A stretch of 64,000 nt of DNA from Fimbriimonadaceae bacterium. Its GTDB lineage: Bacteria > Armatimonadota > Fimbriimonadia > Fimbriimonadales > Fimbriimonadaceae. Location: assembly GCA_019454125.1 (NCBI GenBank), contig CP075365.1:186001-250000 (forward strand), given 5' to 3'. Positions 26,147-35,749 of this stretch are shown here, one piece after another. The position numbers and the translations under genes are program-made. The notes under the pieces are model-generated. The model was not told the origin of the DNA, did not search any database, and saw only the letters and a program-made list of their open reading frames with translations. The number at the start of each line of letters is the position of its first letter. Within the stretch, counting starts at the first letter, position 1.

Positions 26147-27370
26147 TCAGACCACCGGCAACGGCTTGAAGTGCTCGCCGAGGACGATTCCCGAGTCTGA
26201 ACCCATCCACTCGTCAAGCGCGGTCGCATAAACCTGGCGAAAGTCCGTCGAGAACGCCAAGTCGCCGTCGTCTAGGTTCACGAGGTCGGGCTTTTGCCCG
26301 TGGAAGCCGCCTTTGACGTTCTTGCCGATCAGCATCATCGGGCCCGCCTTTCCGTGGTCGGTGCCGAGGCTGCCGTTCTCATAGGAACGCCGTCCGAACT
26401 CGCTGAAGGCCATCACCATCACCCGGTCGGCGCGGCCACAAGCCTCCATCTCGCGCTGGAAGGCGAGCACGGCGTCGGAAAAATTCTTGAGGAGCCGCGC
26501 GTGGCTGTCGGGCTGCCGGGAGTGGGTGTCGAAGCCGCCCGCGCTGAAATAGACCACGCGGGTCACCGGAGAAGAGGCGACCAACTGGCTGATCTGCCTG
26601 AAGCCCCGGCCGAAAGGATCGTCGCCATAGGTCTCTTTCGTCGCGAAACCGTTGAGTCGCAGCTTGAGGTCGGCCATCGCGTCGAGGGCGGAGGTGTTCG
26701 CTTGCTGGATGGCGCGGGTCGCCGAGCCCGATTCGGCCGCTTGGCCCTGGATGGCGCGGAGCCTCCGCTCGGAGTCCAAATCGCCGACCATCGCCTGGAT
26801 GTCCGCAAGGCTCGCAAAGCACGGGATGCTCGACTTCTCGGACGCCAGCGCCATCGGCTTCTCCACTGAAAGGCCGATCCCCGCGACGGAATCGAGCGGC
26901 CCTTGGGCCAGGGAAAGGTCGAAATAGCGGCCCAACCAGCCGTTCTTCAGCCTCCCGTCGGGAGAGGCCGAGTGCCAGATGTCCATGCTCTTGAAGTGCG
27001 AGCGGTTTGGGTTGGGATAGCCGACCCCGTTGACCACCGCGACCTTCCCTTCCTTGAAGAGCTGGTGGATGCCCTCCATTGAGGGATGGAAGCCCAACTC
27101 GGCGCTCACCTTGAGCACCGCGTCCTCTTTCACCGCGAGGGTGGGGCGAAGCCGGTAATAGGCCGACTCGGTGTACGGGATGACCGTGTTGAGACCATCG
27201 TTCCCGCCCGAGAGCTGGCAAACGACCAGGACGTTGTCCGGGTTCTTCCCGCCTCGCGCTGCCTTGACCAGGTCCGCCCGAGCGATCGCCGAGAGCCACG
27301 GCGGCGTCATCAACCCGACGGCGAGCACACCGCTCTGTCGGAAAAGTTCTCGTCTGGTGATGTCGTTCAT
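26147..27370 (-). CDS. DUF1501 family protein with Tat-type signal
   Basis: A 407-residue exported protein of the DUF1501 family, which belongs to the alkaline-phosphatase/sulfatase-like superfamily. The N-terminus has TRRELFRQSG followed by a hydrophobic stretch, a twin-arginine signal. Family motifs QLSGGNDGLNTVIPY, GVGYPNPNRSHF, MDIWHSA and, near the C-terminus, FSEFGRR and TDHGKAGPMMLIG are present. In planctomycete-type genomes DUF1501 genes normally pair with DUF1800 or DUF1553 partners; none is adjacent here. Enzymatic role not established. Confidence 0.88.
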   Translation of the reverse strand: MNDITRRELFRQSGVLAVGLMTPPWLSAIARADLVKAARGGKNPDNVLVVCQLSGGNDGLNTVIPYTESAYYRLRPTLAVKEDAVLKVSAELGFHPSMEGIHQLFKEGKVAVVNGVGYPNPNRSHFKSMDIWHSASPDGRLKNGWLGRYFDLSLAQGPLDSVAGIGLSVEKPMALASEKSSIPCFASLADIQAMVGDLDSERRLRAIQGQAAESGSATRAIQQANTSALDAMADLKLRLNGFATKETYGDDPFGRGFRQISQLVASSPVTRVVYFSAGGFDTHSRQPDSHARLLKNFSDAVLAFQREMEACGRADRVMVMAFSEFGRRSYENGSLGTDHGKAGPMMLIGKNVKGGFHGQKPDLVNLDDGDLAFSTDFRQVYATALDEWMGSDSGIVLGEHFKPLPVV

Positions 27371-27453
27371 CGGGTCAGCCCTGGGCGTTCGCCTTTCCCT
27401 TGGTAAGACGTCGGAAACCGACCGCCGTTCAACCAGAGGTAACCTTTGTCTCG

Positions 27454-27864
27454 GTGAGGAAGGTTACCACTAGCACTCTTTCCGTGGTCGCTTCGGTCGT
27501 CCTTGCCGTCCTGACCCTGGGCGTTTTCAGCATCGCCCGGGACAAGGGCCCCGCCAGCACAGTCGTCCGGTATCTGGAGGCGGTCGCCCGGCAAGATATC
27601 AACGCCCAGGCCGACCTGACCCTGCAGCCCGCCGACCACCCTTCGACCCAGAACTTGCGCCGCATGCTGACCGAGGCGCTCAGCGTCGGCGACGGCGCGG
27701 GCGTCCAGGTGAAGTCCCAACGCGGCCGCGAGGCGCTCGTGATGGTCACCATCAAATACCGCCAGGGATTCTTCTCGCTCGCCTTCCATCTGACCAAGCC
27801 GCGCTACTCCTGGAAGATCGATGCCCAGTCCATGATGGCCCCGACCCCGGCAAGCCCGTATTAG
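27454..27864 (+). CDS. Membrane-anchored NTF2-like hypothetical protein
   Basis: A 136-residue protein with an N-terminal TM helix (about 7-27, VVASVVLAVLTLGVFS) and a small soluble domain of NTF2/DUF4878-like layout (helices, then VQVKSQRGREALVMVTIKY strands and a final YSWKID). The start is uncertain: GTG 27454 puts the membrane anchor at the N-terminus, while TTG 27400 would add 18 residues. The next gene has the same architecture, suggesting an old duplication. Function unknown. Confidence 0.6.
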   Translation: MRKVTTSTLSVVASVVLAVLTLGVFSIARDKGPASTVVRYLEAVARQDINAQADLTLQPADHPSTQNLRRMLTEALSVGDGAGVQVKSQRGREALVMVTIKYRQGFFSLAFHLTKPRYSWKIDAQSMMAPTPASPY

Positions 27865-27872
27865 AGTCGGGC

Positions 27873-27878
27873 TAAAAT
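27873..27878 (+). promoter_or_regulatory. -10 element, leaderless type
   Basis: TAAAAT, 7 nt before the ATG at 27886, no ribosome site between. Confidence 0.45.
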
Positions 27879-27885
27879 CGTCGGG

Positions 27886-28323
27886 ATGCTTCGAACGGGC
27901 CGTACGAACTGGATCGTCGTTGCCCTCACCGCCCTGATTGTCGTCATTGTTGGCCTCCTCTTCTTTGTGGGCGAATCTCCCACGACCACGACAAACCGAT
28001 TTTTCATCGCCCTTGCCAAGGGCGATTCGGCCGAACTGGCGGAAGTGACCGTCTTTTCGCCGCCAAAGTCGAAGGAGGAAGCCAAGGCGGCTTGGGACAA
28101 AACCTTTGAATATTCGAGGCACTACCGCTTCGTCTGGAAGATCACCGGCCACACGAACCCCGCCCCAGACCGGGCGACCGTCCGGTTCAAGTTCGTGAAG
28201 AACGCGCTGCGCGGCAGCGCCTACGAGGAAAACTACGACATCGACCTGCTGAAGGTGGACGGCAAGTGGAAGGTCGCGGTGGACTCAGTGGACAGGGAGA
28301 TCTTCCCGGCCCTGCCGCGATAG
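27886..28323 (+). CDS. Membrane-anchored NTF2-like hypothetical protein (second copy)
   Basis: A 145-residue protein with TM helix 9-28 (IVVALTALIVVIVGLLFFV) followed by a 110-residue domain that begins with a helix (TTTTNRFFIALAKGD) and ends with strands (YDIDLLKVDGKWKVAVDSV), the pattern of DUF4878 or SnoaL-like lumazine-binding folds that cap extracytoplasmic proteins. It shares layout with the upstream gene (anchor, short linker, small alpha+beta domain). It has its own leaderless-type -10 box. Function unknown. Confidence 0.65.
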   Translation: MLRTGRTNWIVVALTALIVVIVGLLFFVGESPTTTTNRFFIALAKGDSAELAEVTVFSPPKSKEEAKAAWDKTFEYSRHYRFVWKITGHTNPAPDRATVRFKFVKNALRGSAYEENYDIDLLKVDGKWKVAVDSVDREIFPALPR

Positions 28324-28330
28324 ACCCCAG

Positions 28331-28336
28331 TATCCT
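28331..28336 (+). promoter_or_regulatory. -10 element, leaderless type
   Basis: TATCCT, 6 nt before the ATG at 28343; no Shine-Dalgarno is present. Confidence 0.4.
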
Positions 28337-28342
28337 ATTGCA

Positions 28343-29104
28343 ATGCTATGCACATTGCTTTCGCTTCTGGCCCTCGGCCAAGACCAACCGGTCGTGGTGG
28401 CAGTCGACCAACTCGCGGTCGTCCGTAGGGACGGCGAAGGATGGGAGCGCGTCGAACCCGAATGGGCCGAGAAGCACAAGGAACTCTCCTTCGCCCGCGT
28501 CACCGTCGGAGGAACCGGCGCCACCAGCGTGATCGCCCTCTGGAGCGGGGGGGAAGGCGAAGGCGGTGAAGGAAACGAGGGACTCGTCTTCTGCGGCGAG
28601 GGCCCGCGCGAGGAGACGGCAGAGGTCTACGTCTCCGGCGGCAAGGTCGGCGTCCCCCGACCGGTGGTCTCGGGCACGGGCAACCGCGACGGCGCGACGG
28701 CCGACGTCGTGCGGTACCTTGCCGCGAAGGGCCTGAAGCCCGCCAAAGTCGCCTCCCGGAAGGGGTGGCAGGCGGACTTGGACGGAGACGGCTTCATGGA
28801 TAAGGTCGTCGTGCTCTCTACCCAGAAGAAAGGGGAGGACCGCCCTCCCACCGACGACGACTTCACGATCGCTTTGCTCGTCTGGGGGAAGTCCAACAAG
28901 ATCGAGACCCTCGCCCTCGAGAACAAGTTTGAGGAAAGGCGAGGGATGCCCGTCCTTGATATCCCCGCGATCGCTGACTTCGACGGCGACGGCGTGATGG
29001 AGCTCGCGGTGAGCATCCGTGACCGCCAGATGAACCGCGCGACGGTCTGGGGCTGGGTGGACGGCAAGCCGGAGCAACTTGGCGAAGCCGGGGTCGGTGA
29101 ATAA
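28343..29104 (+). CDS. Secreted protein with two EF-hand/VCBS-like DxDxDG calcium motifs
   Basis: A 253-residue protein beginning with a short signal-like segment ([12 protein letters not shown]). Two Asp-rich loops, [14 protein letters not shown] (about 148) and [13 protein letters not shown] (about 212), match the calcium-binding loops of FG-GAP/VCBS propeller blades, each followed by a beta strand. The N-terminal half is Gly/Glu-rich with no recognised domain. It precedes typA but typA has its own promoter. Probably an exported or surface protein of unknown role. Confidence 0.6.
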   Translation: MLCTLLSLLALGQDQPVVVAVDQLAVVRRDGEGWERVEPEWAEKHKELSFARVTVGGTGATSVIALWSGGEGEGGEGNEGLVFCGEGPREETAEVYVSGGKVGVPRPVVSGTGNRDGATADVVRYLAAKGLKPAKVASRKGWQADLDGDGFMDKVVVLSTQKKGEDRPPTDDDFTIALLVWGKSNKIETLALENKFEERRGMPVLDIPAIADFDGDGVMELAVSIRDRQMNRATVWGWVDGKPEQLGEAGVGE

Positions 29105-29136
29105 GCCGGGCTGATCGGACTCGAAGCGGCCGCCGG

Positions 29137-29142
29137 TACAAT
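29137..29142 (+). promoter_or_regulatory. -10 element, leaderless type (typA)
   Basis: TACAAT, 10 nt before the typA ATG, without a ribosome site, giving an mRNA with an almost absent leader. Confidence 0.45.
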
Positions 29143-29152
29143 CACGCCTCCC

Positions 29153-30982
29153 ATGGAAGACTCGGGCATTAGAAACCTTGGCATCATTGCCCACGTCGAC
29201 CACGGAAAGACGACGCTGGTCGACGCGATCTTTCGGCAGTCCGGCCTGTTCCGGTCGAACGAGACCGTCACCGACCGCGTGATGGACTCAAGCGACTTGG
29301 AACGGGAACGGGGCATCACGATCCTTTCCAAGGTCGCGAGCTGCCGCTACCAAGGCACAAAGATCAACATCGTCGACACCCCCGGCCACGCCGATTTCGG
29401 GGGCGAAGTCGAGCGCGTGCTCAGTATGGTGGACGGCGTCCTGCTCGTCGTGGACGCCTTCGAGGGCCCGATGCCGCAGACGCGGTTCGTGCTGAAAAAG
29501 GCGTTTGACAACGGACTGCGGCCCATCGTCTGCATCAACAAAGTGGACCGGGAGAACGCCCGGCCGACCGAAGCCTACGACAAGACGCTGGACCTCTTCA
29601 TCGACCTTGGCTGCAGCGAGGACGACCTCTTCTTCCCCCACCTGTACACGAGCGGTTCCGCCGGGTTTGCCCGGGCCGAACCGAACGGCACCGAGGACGA
29701 CATGAAGCTCCTCTTCGAGGCCATCGTGAAGCACGTGCCCGCCCCGAGGGTCCAGGTGGAAGGGCCGGTGCGGCTGCAGATCAACAACCTCGACTACAGC
29801 GACTACCTTGGCCGAATGTTCGGGGGGAAGCTGCTGCGCGGCACCGTCTATGTCGGGGACCGGCTCACGCGCATCGGCGAGAGCAAACAGGACAGCTTCA
29901 ACTGCACGAAGCTCTGGATCTACGAGGGCCTAAAACTTGTGGAAGTGGAGAGCGTGAAAGCCGGCGACATCGTGATGATGTCCGGCCTGGACGAGGTGCT
30001 GATCGGGGACAGCGTCTGCGACGCCCAGTTCGTCGAGCCCCTCCCGAGGATCGAAGTCGAGCCCTCCACCCTGACGATGAACTTCTACGCCAACAACAGT
30101 CCGATGGCGGGCAAGGACGGCGGCAAGTTCCTGACGATCCACAAGATCCGCGAGCGGCTTGAAAAAGAAGAGAAGGTGAGCGTCAGCCTGAAGATCGACC
30201 GGGAGGCGCCGGCCGACACGGTGAAAGTCGCCGCCCGCGGCGAGATGCAGCTCTCGGTCCTGATCGAGACCATGAGGCGCGAGGGATACGAACTCGCGAT
30301 TGCGCGCCCGCAAGTCATCTTCAAAGAAAACGACCTTGGAAAGAAGCTTGAGCCCGTCGAGCAACTCACCCTGGAGTTCGAGGACGAGGCCATGGGCGGG
30401 GTCATGGAAGAGCTGGCCAGGCGCAAGGCCGAGATCCAAGACATGGCCAGCCTCGGAAACGGCCGGTCCAAGATCGTGGCCTCGATCCCGACGCGGGGCC
30501 TCATCGGTTTCCGCACCGTTTACCTCACCCTGACCCGCGGTTCCGGCCTCATGGGCTCGATCTTCGAGGGGTACGAGGTGCACCGGGGAGAGGTCCAGAG
30601 CCGCGTTCAAGGCTCGCTGATCGCCAAGGATCCAGGGAAAATGACGCGCTACGCCTACGAGCACGTCCAAGAACGCGGCACGTTCTTCTACCCGGTCGGA
30701 ACCGAAGTCTATGGCGGCATGATCATTGGAGCGTGCAGCCGGGACGAGGACATGGTCGTCAACGCGACCCTGCAGAAGGCGGCCACCAACATGCGGTCCG
30801 CCACCTCGGACACGACGACCGTGCTCGACGCGCACCGCGAGTTCTCGCTCGAACAAGCGCTCTCCTGGCTGCGCGACGACGAGCTTCTCGAAGTGACGCC
30901 GAAGCAGCTCCGGTTCCGCAAGAAGATCCTCGACCACAGCGAGCGCCGGGTCGCCGAACGCCGGGCTACCACGGTCGGCTAA
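29153..30982 (+). CDS. typA: Ribosome-associated GTPase TypA/BipA
   Basis: Translational GTPase of 609 residues, the family length, involved in ribosome assembly and stress adaptation. G-domain motifs are AHVDHGKTT (G1), RGITI (G2), DTPGHADF (G3) and NKVDR (G4). EF-G-like domains II, III and V follow, then the TypA-specific C-terminal domain with [19 protein letters not shown]. The gene appears to be transcribed alone from a leaderless-type promoter. Its TAA abuts the stop codon of the convergent membrane protein gene with no base between. Confidence 0.97.
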   Translation: MEDSGIRNLGIIAHVDHGKTTLVDAIFRQSGLFRSNETVTDRVMDSSDLERERGITILSKVASCRYQGTKINIVDTPGHADFGGEVERVLSMVDGVLLVVDAFEGPMPQTRFVLKKAFDNGLRPIVCINKVDRENARPTEAYDKTLDLFIDLGCSEDDLFFPHLYTSGSAGFARAEPNGTEDDMKLLFEAIVKHVPAPRVQVEGPVRLQINNLDYSDYLGRMFGGKLLRGTVYVGDRLTRIGESKQDSFNCTKLWIYEGLKLVEVESVKAGDIVMMSGLDEVLIGDSVCDAQFVEPLPRIEVEPSTLTMNFYANNSPMAGKDGGKFLTIHKIRERLEKEEKVSVSLKIDREAPADTVKVAARGEMQLSVLIETMRREGYELAIARPQVIFKENDLGKKLEPVEQLTLEFEDEAMGGVMEELARRKAEIQDMASLGNGRSKIVASIPTRGLIGFRTVYLTLTRGSGLMGSIFEGYEVHRGEVQSRVQGSLIAKDPGKMTRYAYEHVQERGTFFYPVGTEVYGGMIIGACSRDEDMVVNATLQKAATNMRSATSDTTTVLDAHREFSLEQALSWLRDDELLEVTPKQLRFRKKILDHSERRVAERRATTVG

Positions 30983-32488
30983 TCACGGCGAATCGGGCGT
31001 GACCCGGTATAGGGTCACATCGCCCGTCGGAGTGGAACTTAGGGGCTCGACCCGGAAGCCGCCCGGTTCGATCTCCGGCCGCTTTTGGCCGGTGTGGACC
31101 AGCAACAAGTAAGCCTCCGAAAATCCTAGGCGCGGCTCGAAAAACTTGGTCAGCACGGAGTCCAACCCCGCTGTCGAGATGAAGATGAGCGGATCGTTCC
31201 CCTGCACGGGCTTGAGCCGGTCGTAGCCGGGAAGGAACTTCAGCGGTTGCTGCCGCTCCTTCAAGAACAGCTGCGGCACGAACTGAGCGGAGTCGATCGT
31301 TCCCCAATCCGCTGCATGGCGGTAGATGTCGCTCGAAGAGGGCACCGGCTCATAGAACCGCGCCGTGACCACCATTGCCTCTCGTCCCGCCGAACGCTGG
31401 AGCGCCCGGAAGTCGTCGACGGCCTTTGCGGCGGGGAACCAGTGCAGGCCCGCCACTAGGGCGAACCGGATCGCCACCGCCGTCACCACCGCTCGCGAAA
31501 CCTGCCCCGCCCGGGACTCCCAGGTGAGCCCCGCCGCCAAGACCGCCACCAGGGCGAGCGAGACGCGCTCGGAGGTGTAGGCCGTGCCCGCAAAGAAGCC
31601 CGGGCCGACCAGCGTCAAGACCAGCGCGACCGCCGCCGGACACTGCGCGATGGGCGCCAGGCGCACCTGTCCCCGGAACACGAACACGGCGAGGGCGATC
31701 GCCAGGATCCACCCGATGACCAGGGCGCCGCCCGCGGCCGGGGCCCAAAGCTGCGCCCACGTCCAGAGCCGGGTCGGCCAGCTGAGCGGCTCGCGCCCCA
31801 TGAGCGCCAGCGCCCCCAGGGCCAGCGCGCCAAGGGGGATGCCAGCGGCCAGGATCGTTTTCGCCACCCGGGCATGTCCCCAGCGACGCCCCGCCAACAT
31901 CGAGACGCCCAGGGCAGTCGTGACGAGGAACGCCATGAGGTGCACGACCGCAAGCAGGGCGCCGACCGGGAGGAGCCAAAGCCATGGCGGCCGGAACGCC
32001 CCTTTCTCCGGCGGCGACGCCAACGCCAACACCCAGAGCCCGAGCCCTATCCCGAAGAGGAAGTTGACGAACCCCATCAAATACCACTGGTCGAAGACCA
32101 CGAGCCCCGCCAGGGCCACGGACGGCACCCAGCCTCCGTGCCACTTCTTGGAAAGGGCGAGCGTCCCCGTCACGAGGAGCACCGTCACAAACGCGAGGAA
32201 CAGGCGGGAGCCGACGTCCAAGGGCAGCACTCTCAAGAGGGAGGCCATCAACAGGTCCATTCCAAGGTTCGGAATGGGGATCCAATCGGGCGCATAGAAG
32301 CGGTTCGCCCCATGGGCCAGGATCTGCACCCGGGCGATGTGGAGCGGGTAGTCCACCATGGGAGGGCTACCGACCAACAATGCCGGAGCCGATGCAAGCG
32401 CCACCGCCGCCGCCATTGGCCAGCCGGGGACGCCAGCACGCCCACCCATTTCGGGAACCGGGGCCATCCGGCTCGGGATTCTACTCAC
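30983..32488 (-). CDS. Polytopic membrane protein, possible glycosyltransferase-like
   Basis: A 501-residue integral membrane protein with about 10-11 hydrophobic helices between residues 25 and 350, then a soluble C-terminal domain of about 150 residues. A conserved-looking luminal motif MVDYPLHIARVQIL follows TM1, the place where GT-C glycosyltransferases carry an acidic catalytic motif; I could not match it to a specific family. The GTG at 32488 is the longest start; ATG at 32467 is also possible. Function not assigned. Confidence 0.65.
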   Translation of the reverse strand: MSRIPSRMAPVPEMGGRAGVPGWPMAAAVALASAPALLVGSPPMVDYPLHIARVQILAHGANRFYAPDWIPIPNLGMDLLMASLLRVLPLDVGSRLFLAFVTVLLVTGTLALSKKWHGGWVPSVALAGLVVFDQWYLMGFVNFLFGIGLGLWVLALASPPEKGAFRPPWLWLLPVGALLAVVHLMAFLVTTALGVSMLAGRRWGHARVAKTILAAGIPLGALALGALALMGREPLSWPTRLWTWAQLWAPAAGGALVIGWILAIALAVFVFRGQVRLAPIAQCPAAVALVLTLVGPGFFAGTAYTSERVSLALVAVLAAGLTWESRAGQVSRAVVTAVAIRFALVAGLHWFPAAKAVDDFRALQRSAGREAMVVTARFYEPVPSSSDIYRHAADWGTIDSAQFVPQLFLKERQQPLKFLPGYDRLKPVQGNDPLIFISTAGLDSVLTKFFEPRLGFSEAYLLLVHTGQKRPEIEPGGFRVEPLSSTPTGDVTLYRVTPDSP

Positions 32489-32621
32489 CGGACTAAAAGA
32501 ATTGGCGCGGGCATCTGCCCACGCCAGAGACTGCTTGTCGATTTGATCGCTGGAATACTTTTCGTACGGGGAGTGCGTCCCTCTGAGGAGACTATGGTTC
32601 GAGCTTGTTAAGAACAGGTAA

Positions 32622-32647
32622 AGGGGGCGCGACGTGCGGGACCCCCT
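32622..32647 (+). terminator. Hairpin upstream of the amidotransferase gene
   Basis: AGGGGG (32622-32627) and CCCCCT (32642-32647) form a 6-bp GC stem with a 14-nt loop, followed by CTATAC. A five-codon reading frame (MVRAC) with a GAGGAG site immediately precedes it at 32594. This is reminiscent of attenuation but the peptide has no Trp, so no claim is made. Confidence 0.25.
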
Positions 32648-32712
32648 CTATACGTTCGAGTCGTTAGTCCCAGCAAGAAGAGACAGGAGCAAGGCCAAAC
32701 TGCACGTGGACC

Positions 32713-33315
32713 GTGGCCCCTTTCGTCTTCGTCGTCGACAACTACGACAGCTTCACCTATAACCTCGTGCAATACCTCGGCATGTGTGGCGCCCGGTTCG
32801 AGGTGCGGCGGAACGACGAGGTCGACGTGGAGACGATCGCCGCCGCCGAACCCGACGGGATTTTCATGTCGCCAGGGCCGTGCCGTCCAACCGAGTCCGG
32901 CGTCTGCCTGGACCTCTCGCGCGCGGCGGCCACACCAGGCTCGCCCGTCTTCGGGATCCCACTTTTCGGCGTCTGCCTCGGGATGCAGGCCATGGGGCAC
33001 ATGGGCGGCGGGAGGGTCAGCCGCTCCAAGACGATCCGCCACGGTAAGACCTCATTGATCCAGCACGACGGCGAGGGGGTCTTCACTGGGCTGCCAAGCC
33101 CGTTCCTTGGCGTCCGCTACCACTCCCTCTCGATCGAAAGCGGGGCCGTGCCGCCCGGCTACGTCGTCACGGCCAGGAGCCTCGACGACGACGAGATCAT
33201 GGGCGTCCGGCACGAAAGCCTCCCTATCGAAGGGGTGCAGTTCCACCCCGAATCGGTGCTCTCCGAGCACGGGCTTCAACTGATCGACAACTACGTTTCT
33301 AGATTAAGACCTTAA
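32713..33315 (+). CDS. Glutamine amidotransferase, PabA/TrpG type
   Basis: Glutaminase subunit of 200 residues that supplies ammonia for anthranilate or aminodeoxychorismate synthesis. N-terminus VFVVDNYDSFTYNLVQYLG, oxyanion loop MSPGPCRPTESG, nucleophile GVCLGMQAMGH and the His/Glu pair in VQFHPESVLSEHG are all present. The synthase partner (TrpE or PabB) is not adjacent, so amphibolic use in both pathways is possible. Start is GTG 32713. The 3' end overlaps the convergent LuxR-type gene by 12 nt. Confidence 0.92.
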   Translation: MAPFVFVVDNYDSFTYNLVQYLGMCGARFEVRRNDEVDVETIAAAEPDGIFMSPGPCRPTESGVCLDLSRAAATPGSPVFGIPLFGVCLGMQAMGHMGGGRVSRSKTIRHGKTSLIQHDGEGVFTGLPSPFLGVRYHSLSIESGAVPPGYVVTARSLDDDEIMGVRHESLPIEGVQFHPESVLSEHGLQLIDNYVSRLRP

Positions 33316-33684
33316 CTCGACGGCGGCTTTCTCGCTCACAGTTTCTTCAGACAGCTTCCCGTTCGCCCTTCCTAGCTGGCTTCGAAGGGAGTCGAGCTCG
33401 GCGCGTGCCTCGGCAAGCTCTCTCTCAAGCTTGTCGACGGTCTCGCTCAAGGAGCGCGACACTATAAACACCCGACTCGAGGATCCAAACCGGTCCCTCA
33501 ACCGCTTCCAGTGGGACTCAACCGTCTGATGGCTGATCATCAGTTCGGACGCGATCTCTTTGTCGGTCTTCCCTTCGGCCGCCAAATGCAGGATTTGGCT
33601 GAGCCTGGGAGTCAAGACGTGCGTTGAGGGGTCGGTCTCGCTGCGGGCTCTTGGGACGTGGTCCCCGTCTTTAGAAACGGCCAT
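33304..33684 (-). CDS. Orphan LuxR-type HTH regulator with coiled-coil tail
   Basis: A 126-residue DNA-binding protein. A GerE/LuxR helix-turn-helix spans about 24-75 (LTPRLSQILHLAAEGKTDKE, ISHQTVESHWKRLRDRFG). A long charged helix at about 78-112 (ETVDKLERELAEARAELDSL) is probably a dimerising coiled coil. There is no receiver or ligand domain. The start is supported by GGGAGAGG 6 nt upstream. The intergenic region ahead is AT-rich and holds a perfect 10-bp palindrome that may be an operator. Confidence 0.85.
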   Translation of the reverse strand: MAVSKDGDHVPRARSETDPSTHVLTPRLSQILHLAAEGKTDKEIASELMISHQTVESHWKRLRDRFGSSSRVFIVSRSLSETVDKLERELAEARAELDSLRSQLGRANGKLSEETVSEKAAVELRS

Positions 33685-33721
33685 AGGCTACCTCTCCCTA
33701 CATTATTACCGCGAACTATGC

Positions 33722-33731
33722 CTTAACGTTA
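33722..33731. promoter_or_regulatory. Palindrome in AT-rich LuxR upstream region
   Basis: TTAACGTTAA is a perfect 10-nt palindrome 38 nt upstream of the LuxR-type start, next to AT-rich hexamers such as TATATT that could be promoter elements. It may be an autoregulatory or divergent-promoter operator; this is inference. Confidence 0.3.
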
Positions 33732-33888
33732 ATATAGTGCCTTTACATATGACGGTATTTCTTGGAATTACCTGAAAACGGGTAGCGGCCTGGATTGAAT
33801 CCATCTCTTCAAGTCCGTTCCGCAACCGTCCCAGGCGCCGGTGAACGTTCCTTCAGAACGACGCGTGCCATATGCCACACTCCAGGCC

Positions 33889-34872
33889 ATGGTCGGAGTC
33901 GTCGGAGCAGGCAACTGGGGAAAGAACATCGTGCGGACTTTGCACGAGATGGGGCAGCTGGCGGGGGTCGCGGAGCCTGGCGACGCCCTTCGCGCTGGGC
34001 TTGCGGAAACCTATCCGGACGTGCCCGTTGCGGCCAGCCTGACCAAACTCCTGGAGACGGCCCGGCCCGGCGCGGTCGCGATCGCCACCCCGGCAGAGAC
34101 GCACGCCCCGCTCGCAAGGGAGGCGCTAGAAGCCGGGTGCCACGTCTTCATCGAGAAACCGATGACGCTCTCCTCGGAAGACGCCGAGGAGTTGGTCGCC
34201 CGCGCCGACGCGGCCGGCAAGGTCTTGATGGTCGGCCACCTCCTGCTCTACCAACCCGCCGTCCAATTCATCAAGGAGGCGATCGATGGCGGAAAGATCG
34301 GCAAGGTCCACCTGCTCCATCATGAGCGGCTGAACCTTGGCCGCGCCCGAAACGTGGAGAACGTGCTCTGGTCGCTGGGGGTCCACGACGTCGCTGTCTG
34401 CCTCTATCTGGCAGGTGAGGCGCCGAGCGACGTGCAGTTCGTAGGGCACAAGATGCTCGGAACCGGGGTTGAAGACGACACCCGCCTCTTCCTCGACTTC
34501 CCTTCGGGGCAGCGCGGCTACGTCCACAACTCGTGGCTGTGGCCCGAGCTGCGCCGACGGCTTACGGTGGTCGGCGAGAAAGGGATGCTGGTCTACGACG
34601 AACTCGAGCAGAAGGTCTACTTCCACGACAAAGGCGTGACCGAAACCCTCCAGAACCGCGACGAGGGCGTGCACCTCGTCTATGAAGGCGCGGGCCAACC
34701 CCTGACGCTGGAGATGCAGCACTTCCTAGACTGCATTGAACAAGGCACCAACCCCCACAGTGACGGCCGGAGCGGGCTCGAAGTCGTCCGCGTCCTGGAG
34801 CGGGCGTGCGGGAAGGCCGGACCAGCAGCGGGCCTGCCAGAAACTCGAAAGGCCGTCGGATCGAAGAGCTGA
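33889..34872 (+). CDS. wbpB: Gfo/Idh/MocA dehydrogenase, WlbA/WbpB-like
   Basis: NAD-dependent oxidoreductase of 327 residues. In the WbpB/WlbA branch it oxidises UDP-GlcNAcA at C3 to the 3-keto sugar. Rossmann start [16 protein letters not shown], then EKPM at about 101-104 and the WlbA-like block [39 protein letters not shown] with the catalytic Asp/His. ATG 33889 fits the family N-terminus; GTG 33841 would add 16 residues. It is followed 19 nt later by the WbpD-like acetyltransferase, and all other enzymes of the same pathway are in this window. Confidence 0.85.
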   Translation: MVGVVGAGNWGKNIVRTLHEMGQLAGVAEPGDALRAGLAETYPDVPVAASLTKLLETARPGAVAIATPAETHAPLAREALEAGCHVFIEKPMTLSSEDAEELVARADAAGKVLMVGHLLLYQPAVQFIKEAIDGGKIGKVHLLHHERLNLGRARNVENVLWSLGVHDVAVCLYLAGEAPSDVQFVGHKMLGTGVEDDTRLFLDFPSGQRGYVHNSWLWPELRRRLTVVGEKGMLVYDELEQKVYFHDKGVTETLQNRDEGVHLVYEGAGQPLTLEMQHFLDCIEQGTNPHSDGRSGLEVVRVLERACGKAGPAAGLPETRKAVGSKS

Positions 34873-34891
34873 GCCAACCGACCAAGAACCC

Positions 34892-35521
34892 ATGAGCACT
34901 CTCCCCGACTCCCCGAGCGCCCAATCCGCCCAACGAGGCTTCTTCGCCCACGAGTCTGCCTACATCGACGAAGGGGCGCAGATCGGCGAAGGCTCGAAGA
35001 TTTGGCACTTCAGCCACGTTCTTCCGAAGGCCGTTATCGGCAAGAACTGCGTTATCGGCCAGAACTGCGTGGTGATGAACAATGTTCGCGTGGGCGACTA
35101 CTGCAAGGTTCAGAACAACGTCAGCCTTTACGAAGGAGTTGTCCTAGAGGACTACGTGTTCTGCGGCCCGAGCATGGTCTTCACGAACGTGCTGATTCCG
35201 CGGTGCGAATTCCCGAGGAACACCAGCGCGGACTATCACGAGACTTTGGTGAAGAGGGGCGCGAGCATCGGCGCCAATGCGACCATCGTTTGCGGGGTCA
35301 CCCTGGGCGAACGCTGCCTCATCGGCGCGGGGGCCGTCGTGACCAAGGACGTCCCTGCCTATGCTCTCATGCTGGGCGTACCCGCGAGACAGGTGGGCTG
35401 GGCCTGCCGCGACGGGCAACCCGTATTTTTCCACGAACTCGAGACCCCGGAAAAAGTCCAAGAGATGCTAGAACGCACCGGAGATATGGGCCGCGAACTG
35501 CTCGCGCTTATCGAGAAGTGA
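34892..35521 (+). CDS. wbpD: Left-handed beta-helix N-acetyltransferase, WbpD/WlbB-like
   Basis: Hexapeptide-repeat acetyltransferase of 209 residues predicted to acetylate the 3-amino group of UDP-GlcNAc(3NH2)A with acetyl-CoA. Repeats run from about residue 25 to 165 ([56 protein letters not shown]), and IPRCEFPRN with the following Tyr-His is typical of WbpD/WlbB. ATG 34892 is chosen because earlier in-frame starts overlap the dehydrogenase gene and add unrelated sequence. Probably co-transcribed with the wbpB-like gene. Confidence 0.9.
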   Translation: MSTLPDSPSAQSAQRGFFAHESAYIDEGAQIGEGSKIWHFSHVLPKAVIGKNCVIGQNCVVMNNVRVGDYCKVQNNVSLYEGVVLEDYVFCGPSMVFTNVLIPRCEFPRNTSADYHETLVKRGASIGANATIVCGVTLGERCLIGAGAVVTKDVPAYALMLGVPARQVGWACRDGQPVFFHELETPEKVQEMLERTGDMGRELLALIEK

Positions 35522-35749
35522 CAGTTGTCGTTTGCGCTCCTTCGACCGCGATAGGCGAAGGAATGGTTCTTTATCCGGCAGACCGCGGTAAGCCCTTTGG
35601 AGTTGTTGGAAACGGCAAGCGGCAAATCGGCAATCCTGGAATGTAGGTCGCAAATCCTTTCGCCCGTTTCGTCCGTCCCATCCTTTGCCAAGGGAATGGC
35701 GGGCGAACGGCTAGGGACGGCCGAAAACCCTCTCGGGGCCTAGCGTGCC

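Noticed and set aside
32594-32611. Five-codon MVRAC leader-like frame before the PabA/TrpG gene
   Set aside because: No Trp or other regulatory codon run and only a weak hairpin after it; attenuation cannot be supported.
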